This document shows positions 1 through 7,446 of a stretch of DNA of 21,241 nt, piece by piece. This stretch comes from JAOUGY01 sp050329955 (lineage in GTDB: Bacteria > Actinomycetota > Acidimicrobiia > Spongiisociales > ZC4RG35), in NCBI GenBank assembly GCA_050329955.1, contig JBHJOH010000153.1, positions 1 through 21,241 of the forward strand, given 5' to 3'. The position numbers and the translations under genes were made by a program. A model generated the notes under the pieces. The model did not search any database and was not told where the DNA came from. It worked only from the letters and a program-made list of their open reading frames with translations. Every line of letters starts with the position of its first letter. The stretch's first letter is position 1.

Positions 1-25
1 TCCCCGCATGAAGGGACGCCGATGA
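1..25 (+). CDS. C-terminal end of a peptide-type ABC transporter permease (partial)
   Basis: Only the last seven codons and the stop are in the window. Read in the frame that ends at the TGA at 23-25, they give PRMKGRR. A basic ending of the DPRLRGR kind is what I recall for DppC/OppC-type inner-membrane permeases. The stop overlaps the ATG of the next gene (ATGA), the usual arrangement of permease followed by ATPases in dipeptide/oligopeptide transporter operons. The identity rests on this short tail and on context, so it is tentative; the upstream sequence would settle it. Confidence 0.5.
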
Positions 26-993
26 CCGAACCACTGCTGTCGGTGCGCGACCTGCGGGTCACCTACCGCACCGGCTCGGGTGAGGTTCCCGCCGTCCAGG
101 GTGTCTCGTTCGATGTGCCCCGCGGCGCCTCGCTCGGACTGGCAGGCGAGTCGGGGTGCGGTAAGTCCACCATGGCGAACGCCATCCTGCGGCTCGTGCC
201 GGCGGGCACCAGGGTGGAGGGCCAGGTCACCCTCGATGGCCATGACGTCCTCACCCTCAAACCCGGCCAGCTGCGGGCGGTGCGGTGGACGACGGGCGCC
301 ATCGTGTTCCAGGGTGCCCTCCACGCCCTCAACCCGGTGCAGCGCATCGAACGCCAGGTGGCCGAGCCCATGCTCATCCACAACACGGTGGCCGGTCGGT
401 CGGATGCGATCCGGCGGGTGGAGAGCCTGCTCGAGTCGGTGGGGCTCCCGGCCCGGTTGGCCCGGTCGTATCCCCACCAGCTGTCGGGCGGTCAACGCCA
501 GCGGGTCCTGATCGCCATGGCGCTGGCCTGCGACCCGCAATTGCTCATCGCTGACGAACCCACCACCGCGCTCGATCTGATGGTGCAGGCCCAGGTGCTG
601 GCGCTGCTCCAGGATCTGCGCACGTCGTTCGGGCTGTCGATGATCTTCATCACCCACGACCTGTCGGTGCTCACCTACGTGTGTGACGAGCTGGCGGTCA
701 TGTACGCCGGGCGGGTGGTGGAACGCGGCGCCGCCCACGATGTCTTCCGTGACCCCCGCCATCCCTACACCCGGGCGTTGTCGGCGGCCTTTCCCACCAT
801 CGGCGACCAGTCCTCCCGGATGCATCCGGGAGGACTGGGGGGCGATCCCCCCGATCCCGCCCATCTCCCGACCGGTTGCGCCTTCCATCCGCGCTGTCCG
901 GTGGCCCTCGACTCGTGCTCGTCGACCATGGTGGATTTGGTGCCCGCCGGCGGTGGCCGACATGCCGCCTGTGTGCTGGTGGGACACCCATGA
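22..993 (+). CDS. Peptide/nickel-type ABC transporter ATP-binding protein (DppD/OppD-like)
   Basis: This is a cytoplasmic ATPase that would power import of peptides or a related solute with a second ATPase and two permeases. The 323 residues show Walker A GESGCGKST (42-50), Q-loop Gln97, signature LSGGQ (154-158), Walker B LLIADEP (174-180) and H-loop His212. The C-terminal part has HPYTRAL (247-253) and a CxFHPRC motif (286-292), both typical of the oligopeptide/dipeptide ATPase family. The ATG at 22 overlaps the previous stop and has AAGGGA 5 nt upstream. The linker around residues 262-272 is encoded by a perfect 32-bp palindrome, which is unusual inside a coding region. The transported substrate cannot be told from the sequence. 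Confidence 0.93.
   Translation: MTEPLLSVRDLRVTYRTGSGEVPAVQGVSFDVPRGASLGLAGESGCGKSTMANAILRLVPAGTRVEGQVTLDGHDVLTLKPGQLRAVRWTTGAIVFQGALHALNPVQRIERQVAEPMLIHNTVAGRSDAIRRVESLLESVGLPARLARSYPHQLSGGQRQRVLIAMALACDPQLLIADEPTTALDLMVQAQVLALLQDLRTSFGLSMIFITHDLSVLTYVCDELAVMYAGRVVERGAAHDVFRDPRHPYTRALSAAFPTIGDQSSRMHPGGLGGDPPDPAHLPTGCAFHPRCPVALDSCSSTMVDLVPAGGGRHAACVLVGHP
807..838. repeat. Perfect 32-bp palindrome inside the first ATPase gene
   Basis: The left arm CCAGTCCTCCCGGATG (807-822) is followed directly by its exact reverse complement (823-838), with the centre at ATGCAT. As RNA it would fold into a 14-bp stem with a tight loop. It encodes the variable linker between the ATPase core and the CxFHPRC tail. 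A second G6-CGAT-C6 hairpin (837-852) abuts it. Confidence 0.95.
837..852. repeat. G6-CGAT-C6 inverted repeat
   Basis: Six G, the loop CGAT and six C follow the 32-bp palindrome, overlapping its last two bases, still within the ATPase coding sequence. A similar GGGGGCGATCCCCC string occurs near 12902-12915, at the 5' end of the S9 peptidase gene. Both lie in coding DNA, so this may be composition rather than function. Confidence 0.7.
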
Positions 994-1922
994 GCGATCC
1001 CCTCGTCAGGGTGGACGACCTCCACGTCCACTTCGGTTCAGCCCGGGCGGTCGACGGAGCATCCCTCGAGGTGTATCCGGGCGAGGTGTTGGCGCTGGTC
1101 GGCGAGTCCGGCTCGGGCAAGACCACCCTCATTCGTTCCATCCAGGGGTTGCAGCCACCCACCTCGGGCCGCGTGAGCCTGGAGGGAAAACCGGCCACGA
1201 GAGGCGGGCACCGCCAGATCCAGATGATCTTCCAGGATCCCACCGGAGCGCTCAACCCCCGTCAGACCATCTACGAGATCGTCTCGGAGGGTTTGCGGAT
1301 CCGCAAGGATCGGGGCGACGAGCCCACCAGGGTGGCCGAGGCGTTGTCGAAAGCCGGTCTGCGGCCGCCCGAGCGTTTCATACCGCTCTACCCCCACGAG
1401 ATCTCCGGTGGCCAACGCCAGCGGGTCGTCATCGCCGGCGCCATGGTGTTGGAGCCGCGGCTCTTGCTGGCCGACGAACCGGTCGCCAGTCTGGATGCTT
1501 CGATCCGGGGTGAGATCCTGGCGTTGATGCGCACGCTGGTCGACGACACCGACCTGGCGATCCTGGTGGTGACCCACGACCTGGGTCTGGCCTGGAACAT
1601 CGCCGATCGGGTGGCAGTGATGTACCTGGGGCGAATCGTGGAGACCGGGCCCACCGAAGAGCTGCTGGCCAACCCCAAACACCCCTATACCAGGGCGTTG
1701 CTGTCGGTGGTGCCCGAGACGGCGGGGATGGAACAGCAGATCCTCACCGGCGAGATTCCCGACCCTCGCAACGTCCCCTCGGGTTGTCGTTTCCACCCCC
1801 GGTGCCCACTCCTGCAGAGCGGCGAGGCCGATCGCCTCGGCATCGCCGACCGCTGCCGTGGCGAGGATCCGACCATCCTCCCTCCGGACACAGCCTGGTC
1901 CGCCGCCTGCTGGGCGGTGTGA
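990..1922 (+). CDS. Peptide-type ABC transporter ATP-binding protein (DppF/OppF-like)
   Basis: This is the second ATPase of the transporter, 310 residues. Walker A GESGSGKTT is at 38-46, Q-loop Gln82, signature ISGGQ at 138-142, Walker B LLLADEP at 158-164 and H-loop His196. It has the HPYTRAL and CRFHPRCP tail motifs of the oligopeptide/dipeptide family. The frame stays open to 876, but the ATG at 990 is preferred: it overlaps the previous stop by four bases (ATGA), and MSDPLVRVDDLHVHF is a normal N-terminus for this family. It is translationally coupled to the first ATPase. Its stop is only 3 bp from the convergent oxidase gene, and no terminator is visible between them. Confidence 0.93.
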   Translation: MSDPLVRVDDLHVHFGSARAVDGASLEVYPGEVLALVGESGSGKTTLIRSIQGLQPPTSGRVSLEGKPATRGGHRQIQMIFQDPTGALNPRQTIYEIVSEGLRIRKDRGDEPTRVAEALSKAGLRPPERFIPLYPHEISGGQRQRVVIAGAMVLEPRLLLADEPVASLDASIRGEILALMRTLVDDTDLAILVVTHDLGLAWNIADRVAVMYLGRIVETGPTEELLANPKHPYTRALLSVVPETAGMEQQILTGEIPDPRNVPSGCRFHPRCPLLQSGEADRLGIADRCRGEDPTILPPDTAWSAACWAV

Positions 1923-1925
1923 GGT

Positions 1926-3098
1926 TCACACCATGTAGGAACGAACCGGGTCGGCCTCGCCGAGGATCGCTCGGTCCGCCGAGAACGGGGTGAGGTCGAA
2001 ACCGGTGCTCCCGTCGATGGCCAGGTCAGACAGCAGCCGCCCGATCACCGAGGCGAACTTGAAGGCATGGCCAGCGCCGATCGCACAGAACACCCGCTCG
2101 GTTCCCGGAACCCGATCGATCACGAAGTCCCGGTCGGGGGTGAGGGTGTACAGACAGTTCTTGGCCAGGTGGACGCCGATGTCCGAGCCCGGCAGATGAT
2201 CGGCGGCGAAGCGTCGGATGGTGGCGACGGTGTCGGCGTCCGGTTCGAACGAGCGGGTGTCGGGGTCCACCAGCAGCCCACACCGGTCCCAAGCGGTCTT
2301 CACGGCCGGCTCGCCGAAGATGGGGAATCCGTAGAAGGACGGCTCGTCCATCCAGATCCACACCGGGAAGCGGCTGGGGTGGAAGGCGAGCGGGTCCGCC
2401 GGAGTGGTGTAGACCACGTGCTCCAGGCTCACTTCGAGCGGCAGGTGGACACCGAAGTGGCCGAGTGCGGGGTTGGTCCATGCCCCGGCCGCGATCACCA
2501 GCGACTCCGCCCGGTAGGAGACGCCGTCCGCCACCACCTCGACCTCGCCGCCCGTCTCCCTGATCGAGGTGACCGGGGCGTCGTCGATCAGCGAGGCGCC
2601 GTTCTCCCTGGCGAGGAACCGATGGGTGGTGTTGGCCCGCGACGCCATCGCCAGCCCGGTTCGTTCCTGATAGAGGGCGGTGACGTGCTCGGGAAGACGC
2701 CACTGCGGCCATCGCCGCATGATCTCGGCAGCGTCCAACTCCTCGTACCCCACCCCGGCGGCGGTCAGCGAGTTCCGGTAGTCATCGAGCGGGATGGCGG
2801 CGTCGGCGGGTGAGATGTCCAGCCCGCCCGTGCGCAGCACCACCGGTTCGCCCGAGTCCACCTCCACCTGCTCCCAGGCGTCATAGGCCAGCTTCGCCAG
2901 CTCCACGTATTCCGGGGTGTGATACGACAGACGAATGATCCGGCTGTGGTCTTCCGACCCACCCCGCACATGACCCAACTCGAACTGCTCGATCCCGAGC
3001 ACATCGTTGCCGAGCCGCCGGGACAACCAGTAAGCCGCCCCCGACCCAATACCCCCGAGGCCCAGCACGATGGTGGAGAATTCGGTACGTGTCGTCAC
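1926..3098 (-). CDS. FAD-dependent N-methyl amino-acid oxidase (monomeric sarcosine / N-methyltryptophan oxidase family)
   Basis: This probable soluble flavin oxidase would oxidatively demethylate an N-methyl amino acid, giving formaldehyde and H2O2; the exact substrate is unknown. The dinucleotide-binding motif GLGGIGSG lies at 13-20. The segment CLYTLTPDRDFVID places a Cys at 315, matching the covalent FAD-attachment Cys315 of Bacillus sarcosine oxidase. A Lys at 267, in GEPAVK, fits the oxygen-activating Lys265. The frame opens further upstream with a TTG at 3119. The GTG at 3098 is preferred because TACAGT lies 7 nt upstream, as for a leaderless gene, and because the cysteine numbering and 390-residue length then match the family. 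It converges on the ABC operon. Confidence 0.88.
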   Translation of the reverse strand: MTTRTEFSTIVLGLGGIGSGAAYWLSRRLGNDVLGIEQFELGHVRGGSEDHSRIIRLSYHTPEYVELAKLAYDAWEQVEVDSGEPVVLRTGGLDISPADAAIPLDDYRNSLTAAGVGYEELDAAEIMRRWPQWRLPEHVTALYQERTGLAMASRANTTHRFLARENGASLIDDAPVTSIRETGGEVEVVADGVSYRAESLVIAAGAWTNPALGHFGVHLPLEVSLEHVVYTTPADPLAFHPSRFPVWIWMDEPSFYGFPIFGEPAVKTAWDRCGLLVDPDTRSFEPDADTVATIRRFAADHLPGSDIGVHLAKNCLYTLTPDRDFVIDRVPGTERVFCAIGAGHAFKFASVIGRLLSDLAIDGSTGFDLTPFSADRAILGEADPVRSYMV

Positions 3099-3105
3099 CG
3101 GCCCG

Positions 3106-3111
3106 ACTGTA
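3106..3111 (-). promoter_or_regulatory. Probable -10 box of the flavin oxidase gene
   Basis: TACAGT ends 7 nt before the GTG at 3098, the spacing expected when transcription starts at or next to the start codon. No good -35 is visible. No convincing Shine-Dalgarno site is present. Confidence 0.5.
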
Positions 3112-3133
3112 GAACGCAAACCCAGGGTTCAGG

Positions 3134-3153
3134 ACACCGCTGAGCGGTGTTTT
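3134..3153. repeat. Inverted repeat ACACCGC-TGA-GCGGTGT followed by T4
   Basis: Perfect 7-bp arms at 3134-3140 and 3144-3150 with a 3-nt loop are followed by a short T run on the plus strand. It lies between the divergent oxidase and sigma genes, over the expected -35 area of the oxidase. It could be a repressor operator for the oxidase, or a weak terminator insulating the sigma promoter. No plus-strand gene ends just upstream, so the operator reading is slightly favoured. Confidence 0.55.
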
Positions 3154-3182
3154 CGCTCCCGAGAACGATTCCGCCAATCGGA

Positions 3183-3212
3183 CCAATCCTCCCTGCTCCC
3201 GGTTGCGAACAG
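3183..3212 (+). promoter_or_regulatory. Putative ECF (SigK-type) promoter upstream of the sigma gene
   Basis: CCAATCC (3183-3189) is followed after 15 nt by GCGAACAG (3205-3212). The same layout, CCAATCC-N15-CCGAACAG, is found on the minus strand in front of the DUF4331 gene. From memory, mycobacterial SigK promoters have CCATCC and CCGAAT elements, which these resemble. Transcription would start near 3217-3219. This suggests the sigma gene activates its own transcription. Confidence 0.65.
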
Positions 3213-3217
3213 CTGCC

Positions 3218-3328
3218 ATGAATGCGCCAACGATGAACGCAACGGACGCCGACGATCGATCACCCGAAGACGAGGTACTCGATCGGATCTGGGATCGCAT
3301 CGTCGTGCGGCTGGCGAGTGAGCTCTGA
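3218..3328 (+). CDS. Possible leaderless 36-codon small ORF in the sigma mRNA leader
   Basis: The ATG at 3218 opens a 36-residue acidic ORF (MNAPTMNATDADDRSPEDEV...) ending in RLASEL. It has no ribosome-binding site, but its ATG falls 7 nt after the predicted -10 (GCGAAC), where ECF transcription should start, so it could be translated leaderless. It ends 32 bp before the sigma GTG. I recognise no family. It may be a leader peptide, a small protein or chance. Codon third positions are about two-thirds G/C, lower than in neighbouring genes. Confidence 0.3.
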   Translation: MNAPTMNATDADDRSPEDEVLDRIWDRIVVRLASEL

Positions 3329-3347
3329 AAACAGGCGCGGTGGGAGG

Positions 3348-3353
3348 TAGTCT
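3348..3353 (+). promoter_or_regulatory. Probable second, housekeeping-type -10 box of the sigma gene
   Basis: TAGTCT ends 7 nt before the GTG at 3361. CTGAAA lies 17 nt upstream of it (3325-3330) as a possible -35. This would give a leaderless basal transcript in addition to the ECF promoter at 3183. Confidence 0.45.
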
Positions 3354-3360
3354 CACCACC

Positions 3361-3924
3361 GTGTCGCGAGCGGATTCATCCCACGCCCTCGAGGATCTGC
3401 TCGAGCTCGTCGCCGATGGCGACCGGGCTGCATTTGCGCTCGTCTACGACAAGGTGGCTGACATGGTGTACGGGCTGGCACGTCGCGTGGTGGTCGATCG
3501 GGACCTGGCTGCGGACGTTGCCCAGGAGGTTCTGGTCGATGTGTGGCGCAAGGCGCACATGTTCGACCGCACCCGCGGAACGGCGCTGGCATGGATCGGA
3601 GTGATGACTCGACGGCGCGCCGTGGACTTGGTTCGTTCGGTGGAAGCCTCGCGTCGCCGGGACACCAATCAGACGGCCGTGCCCGAACCGCCCGACCCGG
3701 TGGCAGAGATGATCGTCGAGTCGGCGGAACGGTCCGCCGTCCAGAGGGCGTTGGGGCAGTTGAGCGACCTGCAGCGCGAGTCGGTGGAACTGGCGTTCTA
3801 CGGCGGGCTCACCCACCGCGAGGTGGCCGAACGATTGGCGGTCCCGTTGGGGACGGTGAAGACGCGAATCCGGGACGGCCTCACGAGACTGTCCGGTGCG
3901 ATGGAGGCGTTCGCCCGTGAGTGA
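3361..3924 (+). CDS. sigK: ECF RNA polymerase sigma factor, SigK-like (ECF19 type)
   Basis: This alternative sigma factor would direct RNA polymerase to a small regulon when released from its anti-sigma factor. The 187 residues contain sigma region 2 (about 25-93, including AADVAQEVLVDVWRKA and LAWIGVMTRRRAVDLVR). Region 4 (about 128-178) includes LSDLQRESVELAFYGGLTHREVA and the helix-turn-helix GTVKTRIRDGL. The pattern closely follows mycobacterial SigK (GSALAWLL, AHRRAVDRVR, YYGGLTY). The frame is open from a GTG at 3340. The GTG at 3361 is chosen because TAGTCT lies 7 nt before it; GGAGG at 3343 is a little far (13 nt) for a good ribosome-binding site. The gene overlaps the anti-sigma gene and is probably autoregulated. 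The symbol denotes family likeness, not proven orthology. Confidence 0.88.
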   Translation: MSRADSSHALEDLLELVADGDRAAFALVYDKVADMVYGLARRVVVDRDLAADVAQEVLVDVWRKAHMFDRTRGTALAWIGVMTRRRAVDLVRSVEASRRRDTNQTAVPEPPDPVAEMIVESAERSAVQRALGQLSDLQRESVELAFYGGLTHREVAERLAVPLGTVKTRIRDGLTRLSGAMEAFARE

Positions 3925-4621
3925 GATGCACGACCTGGCGGCGTTCTACGCCATCGGTGCTCTCGAGGGTGGCGAGCGCACCGCATTCGAGATGCACCTC
4001 GACGATTGCGCCGCATGTCGCGCTGAGGTGGCCGAGTTGTCACCTGGAGTCGAGATGCTCACCCTGGCGGTCGCCGAGCCTGCGCCGGAGGAGCTCCGTG
4101 GTCGAGTGGACGCGGCCGTCGACCGCATCGCCGGCCCCAATCCGGTCGCGCTCGAAGCTTCTGTGATCCCGATCGGGTCGACGGCCGCCCTCTGGCGGGT
4201 AGCGGCAGGAGTAGCGGCTGCGGCGGCGCTGGTGTTCGCGGTGGCGTACACGTCGACCGCGGGTGATGCCCGGTTCGGCAGCGACGTGGCGGCGGTGTTG
4301 GCGGCAACCGACGCAACTGTTGTCCAGGTCGCCGGCAGCGATGTCGGCAACGCCCGATTCGTGTATTCGAACGAGCTGGGTCGCGGTGTGTTCTCGGGGT
4401 CGTCGATTCCTTCCCTCGCCGGTGGCCGAACCTATCAGCTGTGGCTGATCGACGAGGACGGTCCCTCATCGTTGGGACTGTTCGCCCCCGACGACGATGG
4501 CGGCAGCGCGGTTGTGGTGGAAGGCGATGTCAGGCGGGGTGCGGTGCTCGGGGTCACCAACGAGCCCGAGGGTGGTTCCGACCAGCCCACCGGCCCGGTG
4601 CTGTTGGCCGTCGATCTGTAA
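3917..4621 (+). CDS. rskA: Membrane-anchored zinc-motif anti-sigma factor, RskA-like
   Basis: This protein would bind and inhibit the SigK-like factor and release it after regulated proteolysis in the membrane. The 234 residues start with an anti-sigma domain carrying H27-x3-C31-x2-C34 (HLDDCAAC). A single membrane helix follows at about 92-111, then an extracytoplasmic RskA C-terminal domain (YQLWLIDEDG near the middle and PTGPVLLAVDL at the end). The GTG at 3917 overlaps the sigma stop by 8 nt. An ATG at 3926, one base after that stop, is an equally possible start. The overlap shows coupled translation of sigma and anti-sigma. It converges on the NicO gene with a 95-bp gap holding only a short palindrome at 4634-4645. 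Confidence 0.88.
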   Translation: MSEMHDLAAFYAIGALEGGERTAFEMHLDDCAACRAEVAELSPGVEMLTLAVAEPAPEELRGRVDAAVDRIAGPNPVALEASVIPIGSTAALWRVAAGVAAAAALVFAVAYTSTAGDARFGSDVAAVLAATDATVVQVAGSDVGNARFVYSNELGRGVFSGSSIPSLAGGRTYQLWLIDEDGPSSLGLFAPDDDGGSAVVVEGDVRRGAVLGVTNEPEGGSDQPTGPVLLAVDL

Positions 4622-4716
4622 GCAGTCCGGAGACTCGGCGCCGAGGACATTCGTGGCAGACGTCCCCCGCCTCGGAATGCGCGAGGTGTCGTCTGGATGA
4701 AGCCGGCCCTTCGGGC

Positions 4717-6126
4717 TCAGAAGCTCTGGATGGCTCCGGTGGACACCACGACGCCTCCGATGGCGACCGCCAGGCCGCCCAACGGCCTCAGCCATGGCAT
4801 CTGCCGGCGGGATCCGAGCATGCGAACCGCGAAGTCCCGCGCCGAGAGCACTGCGATACCGCTCGCCACCAGCACCACCGACATCCCAAGCCCGAACAAC
4901 CCCACGAGGACGAGGCCGAGGACGGGACGACCGAACTGGACGGCGGCGAGCAGCAGTACCACCGCGCTGGCGGAGGGCACCATGCCGCCTGCCAGGCCGA
5001 GCGTGGCCATCGCTCGCCAGCTGATCGGTCGAGCGTCGTCGTGGCCGTGGCCGTGGCCGTGGCCGTGGTCGTCGTGTCCGTGATCGTGGTGGTGATGGTG
5101 GCCGTGGTCGTGGTCGTGCCCGTGGTCGTGCCCGTGATGGGATTGCGAACGGCGCCACCTCATGACGGCCTTGACGAGGAGGCCGGCGCCGATCGCGGTG
5201 ATCGTGAGTCCAGACACCAACGAGAGCACGGGGTACACCCGCTCAGGTGGGAACGATTCGGCCGCCGCCAGCGTCACCACGCCCAGCGCGGCCACTCCGA
5301 TCGTGTGCGAGACGGCGGTGGCCAGCCCGAGGCCCACCGCATGGCGGGCCCGGCCGCTTCGGCCCACCAGATAGGCCGCCATGAGTGTCTTCCCATGCCC
5401 GGGGGCCAGCGCGTGGGTTGCGCCCAGAGCGAAGGCGGCAAGCATCGCCACCAACCCGAACCCTCCGCCCCCTCCGAAGAGATCTCCTATCGCCGCCGGG
5501 ATGGCGCTGACCCGTCCCGGGCCCACGCTCGGCGATGGGTCTTGTGCCCGTTCCGTCAGGGCGGTGGCCGTGAAGGCCCCGGTGGTGATGTCGGGAGCAA
5601 CGGCATCGGGTGGGTAGTTGGTCAGCACCCCGGATGAAGAGGTCCTTGGGAGTGCTGTGTCGGCCTCGATCGACGAATCGACCACGATTTCCCGCCATCC
5701 CACCCGATCGGCTTCGTTCGAGTTGATGATCTCGATCGTCGCCGGCAGGGACGGGAGCTCCATCCCGAACGTACACGTCACACGAAGTGTCGACAGGCCC
5801 GCATCGCCGGGGGGTGTCGTGGCGGCGGCGGACATGGTGTTCAGTGAGCGGATCCGACCGTCGACGGTGACGCCAAGCCCGCCACGAGACCGCTCACACG
5901 TCGCCGCCGCGTGCCGCTCGAGCGCAGCTTCGGATCGGAGTGCTGCGAGCTCCCTGGCGGCGGGAACTTCCGCCAGGTCGAGAACATAGGCGATCTCGAC
6001 GCCTTCACCTGTGGCCGAAACGCCTACATGCTGATTGACAGTGAAGTTGCCGAGCGGATGGGCCGCGGCGGGAAGGGGGGACGAGACAACGGCCCCCATG
6101 GCGAGGACGGCCAGGAGGCGTCTCAT
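4717..6126 (-). CDS. NicO/RcnA-type nickel/cobalt efflux-like membrane protein with His-rich loop
   Basis: The 469-residue protein starts with a signal peptide (about 1-22, cleavage before HPLGNF). An extracytoplasmic beta-rich domain (about 23-205) begins HPLGNFTVNQHV and contains VLDLAEVP, as in HupE/NicO-associated proteins. The membrane part has the metal-transport signature HALAPGHGKT (238-247), several helices, and a cytoplasmic or loop segment at 330-362 with 19 histidines among Asp and Gly. GGMVPSASAVVLLL follows in the second half. The His-rich loop suggests Ni2+, Co2+ or similar ions; the direction and the metal are inferred from RcnA-like proteins. The ATG at 6126 overlaps the stop of the TPR gene (ATGA), so it is translationally coupled and last in the operon. 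Confidence 0.82.
   Translation of the reverse strand: MRRLLAVLAMGAVVSSPLPAAAHPLGNFTVNQHVGVSATGEGVEIAYVLDLAEVPAARELAALRSEAALERHAAATCERSRGGLGVTVDGRIRSLNTMSAAATTPPGDAGLSTLRVTCTFGMELPSLPATIEIINSNEADRVGWREIVVDSSIEADTALPRTSSSGVLTNYPPDAVAPDITTGAFTATALTERAQDPSPSVGPGRVSAIPAAIGDLFGGGGGFGLVAMLAAFALGATHALAPGHGKTLMAAYLVGRSGRARHAVGLGLATAVSHTIGVAALGVVTLAAAESFPPERVYPVLSLVSGLTITAIGAGLLVKAVMRWRRSQSHHGHDHGHDHDHGHHHHHDHGHDDHGHGHGHGHDDARPISWRAMATLGLAGGMVPSASAVVLLLAAVQFGRPVLGLVLVGLFGLGMSVVLVASGIAVLSARDFAVRMLGSRRQMPWLRPLGGLAVAIGGVVVSTGAIQSF
5041..5139. repeat. Low-complexity CCGTGG/CGTGGT tract encoding the His-rich loop
   Basis: Imperfect tandem CCGTGG and CGTGGT units fill this stretch and encode His-Gly and His-Asp repeats at residues 330-362 of the NicO-like protein. 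Such tracts expand and contract by slippage, so loop length may vary between strains and is prone to assembly errors. Confidence 0.8.
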
Positions 6127-7385
6127 GAGGACAATGCCTCGAGCGTCTCCCGGGCGTGCGGTGCGAACGGTGCTCCTGGTGAGCGGGCCAACGCAGCCTC
6201 GAGGGCGGCGATCGCACCAACCGAATCCCCGGCGGCGGCCCGGATCACACCTGCGTGGAACGCGATCACCGGGTCCTCGGAGCCGGTCGCCTCCGCCTGT
6301 TCGATCTCCGCCAGGGCGCCGGCGGTTGCTCCCGTGCGATGAAGAGCCCAGCCACGAAGGTCATGGCCATCTGGGTCGAGGCGATCGTCGGCGAGCGCCA
6401 GTTCCAGGGCGCGCTCCGTGTCGATGTTCCGATCGAGCAGATAGCGGGCGATCGGTCGGTCGAACGCTCCGGCGACGTCGAGTGCACCGATGGCTCTGAT
6501 GGTGTCGTCGATGGCGAGCGCCTCGAGCTCGGCACCCCCAGCGGCGTACAGAAGCCCGAGCTCGCCCAGGATGCTCGGGTCAGGACGGATGGCGGCCGCC
6601 GCTTCGAGAGTCGCCAGCGCGGTCGCACTGTCTCCCAGGGCGGCCTGGGCACGTCCGAGTTGGAGCAGTGAGATCGGTTGGCGGGTGTCACCAAGGTCAT
6701 CGATCGCCTGTCGATACTGCCCGGTGTCGACCAGGAGCCGGGCGTGGTGGGCCTCGAACACGGCGAGCGTGACCGCGTCGATCGCCAGCTCGGTGGCTCC
6801 GGACCGGGCCCGTTGCGCGAAGTCGAGCGCAGCAACGGTGTCGCCCGTCAGCCAGGACAGTTGGGAGCGGCGGAGCAGCACCGAAGGATCCGTCCCAGTG
6901 CGTCTCTCGAGGTCGGCGAGGACGAGCGAGGCGGTGTCGGTATCGCCGAGCGCGAGGGCGGCGTCGACTCTGATGGCAAGCGCATCGAGTCTGGTCTCGT
7001 CGAGGCCGTATGCCTGTGTGGCCCGTTGAGCTGCCGTGGCGAAGTCGTGGAGTGCCAGCTCTGCCCTGGCCGAACTCTCGAGAGCCAATGGGTCGGTGGG
7101 TGCCATCTGGACTGCCCGTTCGAGGAGTTCGGATGCCCGTGCGTGGTCGGCGGGCGAGCCGCTCAGACCGGCGCGGTCGAGGTAGAGCCCACCGAGCGCC
7201 AGCACGTCGGGGTAGTCGGAACGATCGATCAGACGGGACTCGAACACCGCGATCAGCCTGGTGGTCTCGTCTGGATCCACCGTTGGGATCCGGATGGGCG
7301 CCGGCTCATCCAGGGGCGGAATGAGTGCCCGGAACCCGAATGCTGCGGTGAGGGAGAGAGAGACGACGGTGATCCATTTCCACAT
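6123..7385 (-). CDS. Membrane-anchored TPR protein of the DUF4331 operon
   Basis: The 420-residue protein has an N-terminal signal anchor (about 1-22, MWKWITVVSLSLTAAFGF). A long helical-repeat region follows with TPR-like units, for example around SELLERAVQMAPTDPLALES, AAQRATQAYGLDETRLDAL and AIAALEAALARSPGAPFAP. TPR domains hold protein partners together, and no catalytic motif is seen. It probably faces the outside of the cell and scaffolds the DUF4331 and NicO-like proteins, but this is inference from the operon. GGAG lies about 10 nt before the ATG. It follows the DUF4331 gene by 61 bp containing a strong hairpin and overlaps the NicO-like gene by four bases. Confidence 0.8.
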   Translation of the reverse strand: MWKWITVVSLSLTAAFGFRALIPPLDEPAPIRIPTVDPDETTRLIAVFESRLIDRSDYPDVLALGGLYLDRAGLSGSPADHARASELLERAVQMAPTDPLALESSARAELALHDFATAAQRATQAYGLDETRLDALAIRVDAALALGDTDTASLVLADLERRTGTDPSVLLRRSQLSWLTGDTVAALDFAQRARSGATELAIDAVTLAVFEAHHARLLVDTGQYRQAIDDLGDTRQPISLLQLGRAQAALGDSATALATLEAAAAIRPDPSILGELGLLYAAGGAELEALAIDDTIRAIGALDVAGAFDRPIARYLLDRNIDTERALELALADDRLDPDGHDLRGWALHRTGATAGALAEIEQAEATGSEDPVIAFHAGVIRAAAGDSVGAIAALEAALARSPGAPFAPHARETLEALSS

Positions 7386-7407
7386 GGAAGGTTGCTCCAG
7401 AATCGAG

Positions 7408-7439
7408 CACGGGGTGGGCGGTCATCCGCCCACCCCGTG
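7408..7439 (-). terminator. Strong GC hairpin between the DUF4331 and TPR genes
   Basis: The arms CACGGGGTGGGCGG (7408-7421) and CCGCCCACCCCGTG (7426-7439) are perfectly complementary over 14 bp with the loop TCAT. There is no U-tract after it on the minus strand. It may act as an attenuator or RNA-processing and stability element, keeping DUF4331 mRNA more abundant than the downstream genes, rather than as a full terminator. Confidence 0.55.
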
Positions 7440-7446
7440 ACCGTGC

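Noticed and set aside
4634..4645. CTCGGCGCCGAG palindrome between the convergent rskA and NicO genes as a terminator
   Set aside because: The palindrome has no room for a loop beyond a 4-bp stem and has no T-tract on either strand.
4441..5637. Long plus-strand frame opposite the NicO-like gene
   Set aside because: It is an antisense shadow of a gene with clear signal peptide, transport motif and His-rich loop; its product is low-complexity and Val/Arg/His-rich without motifs.
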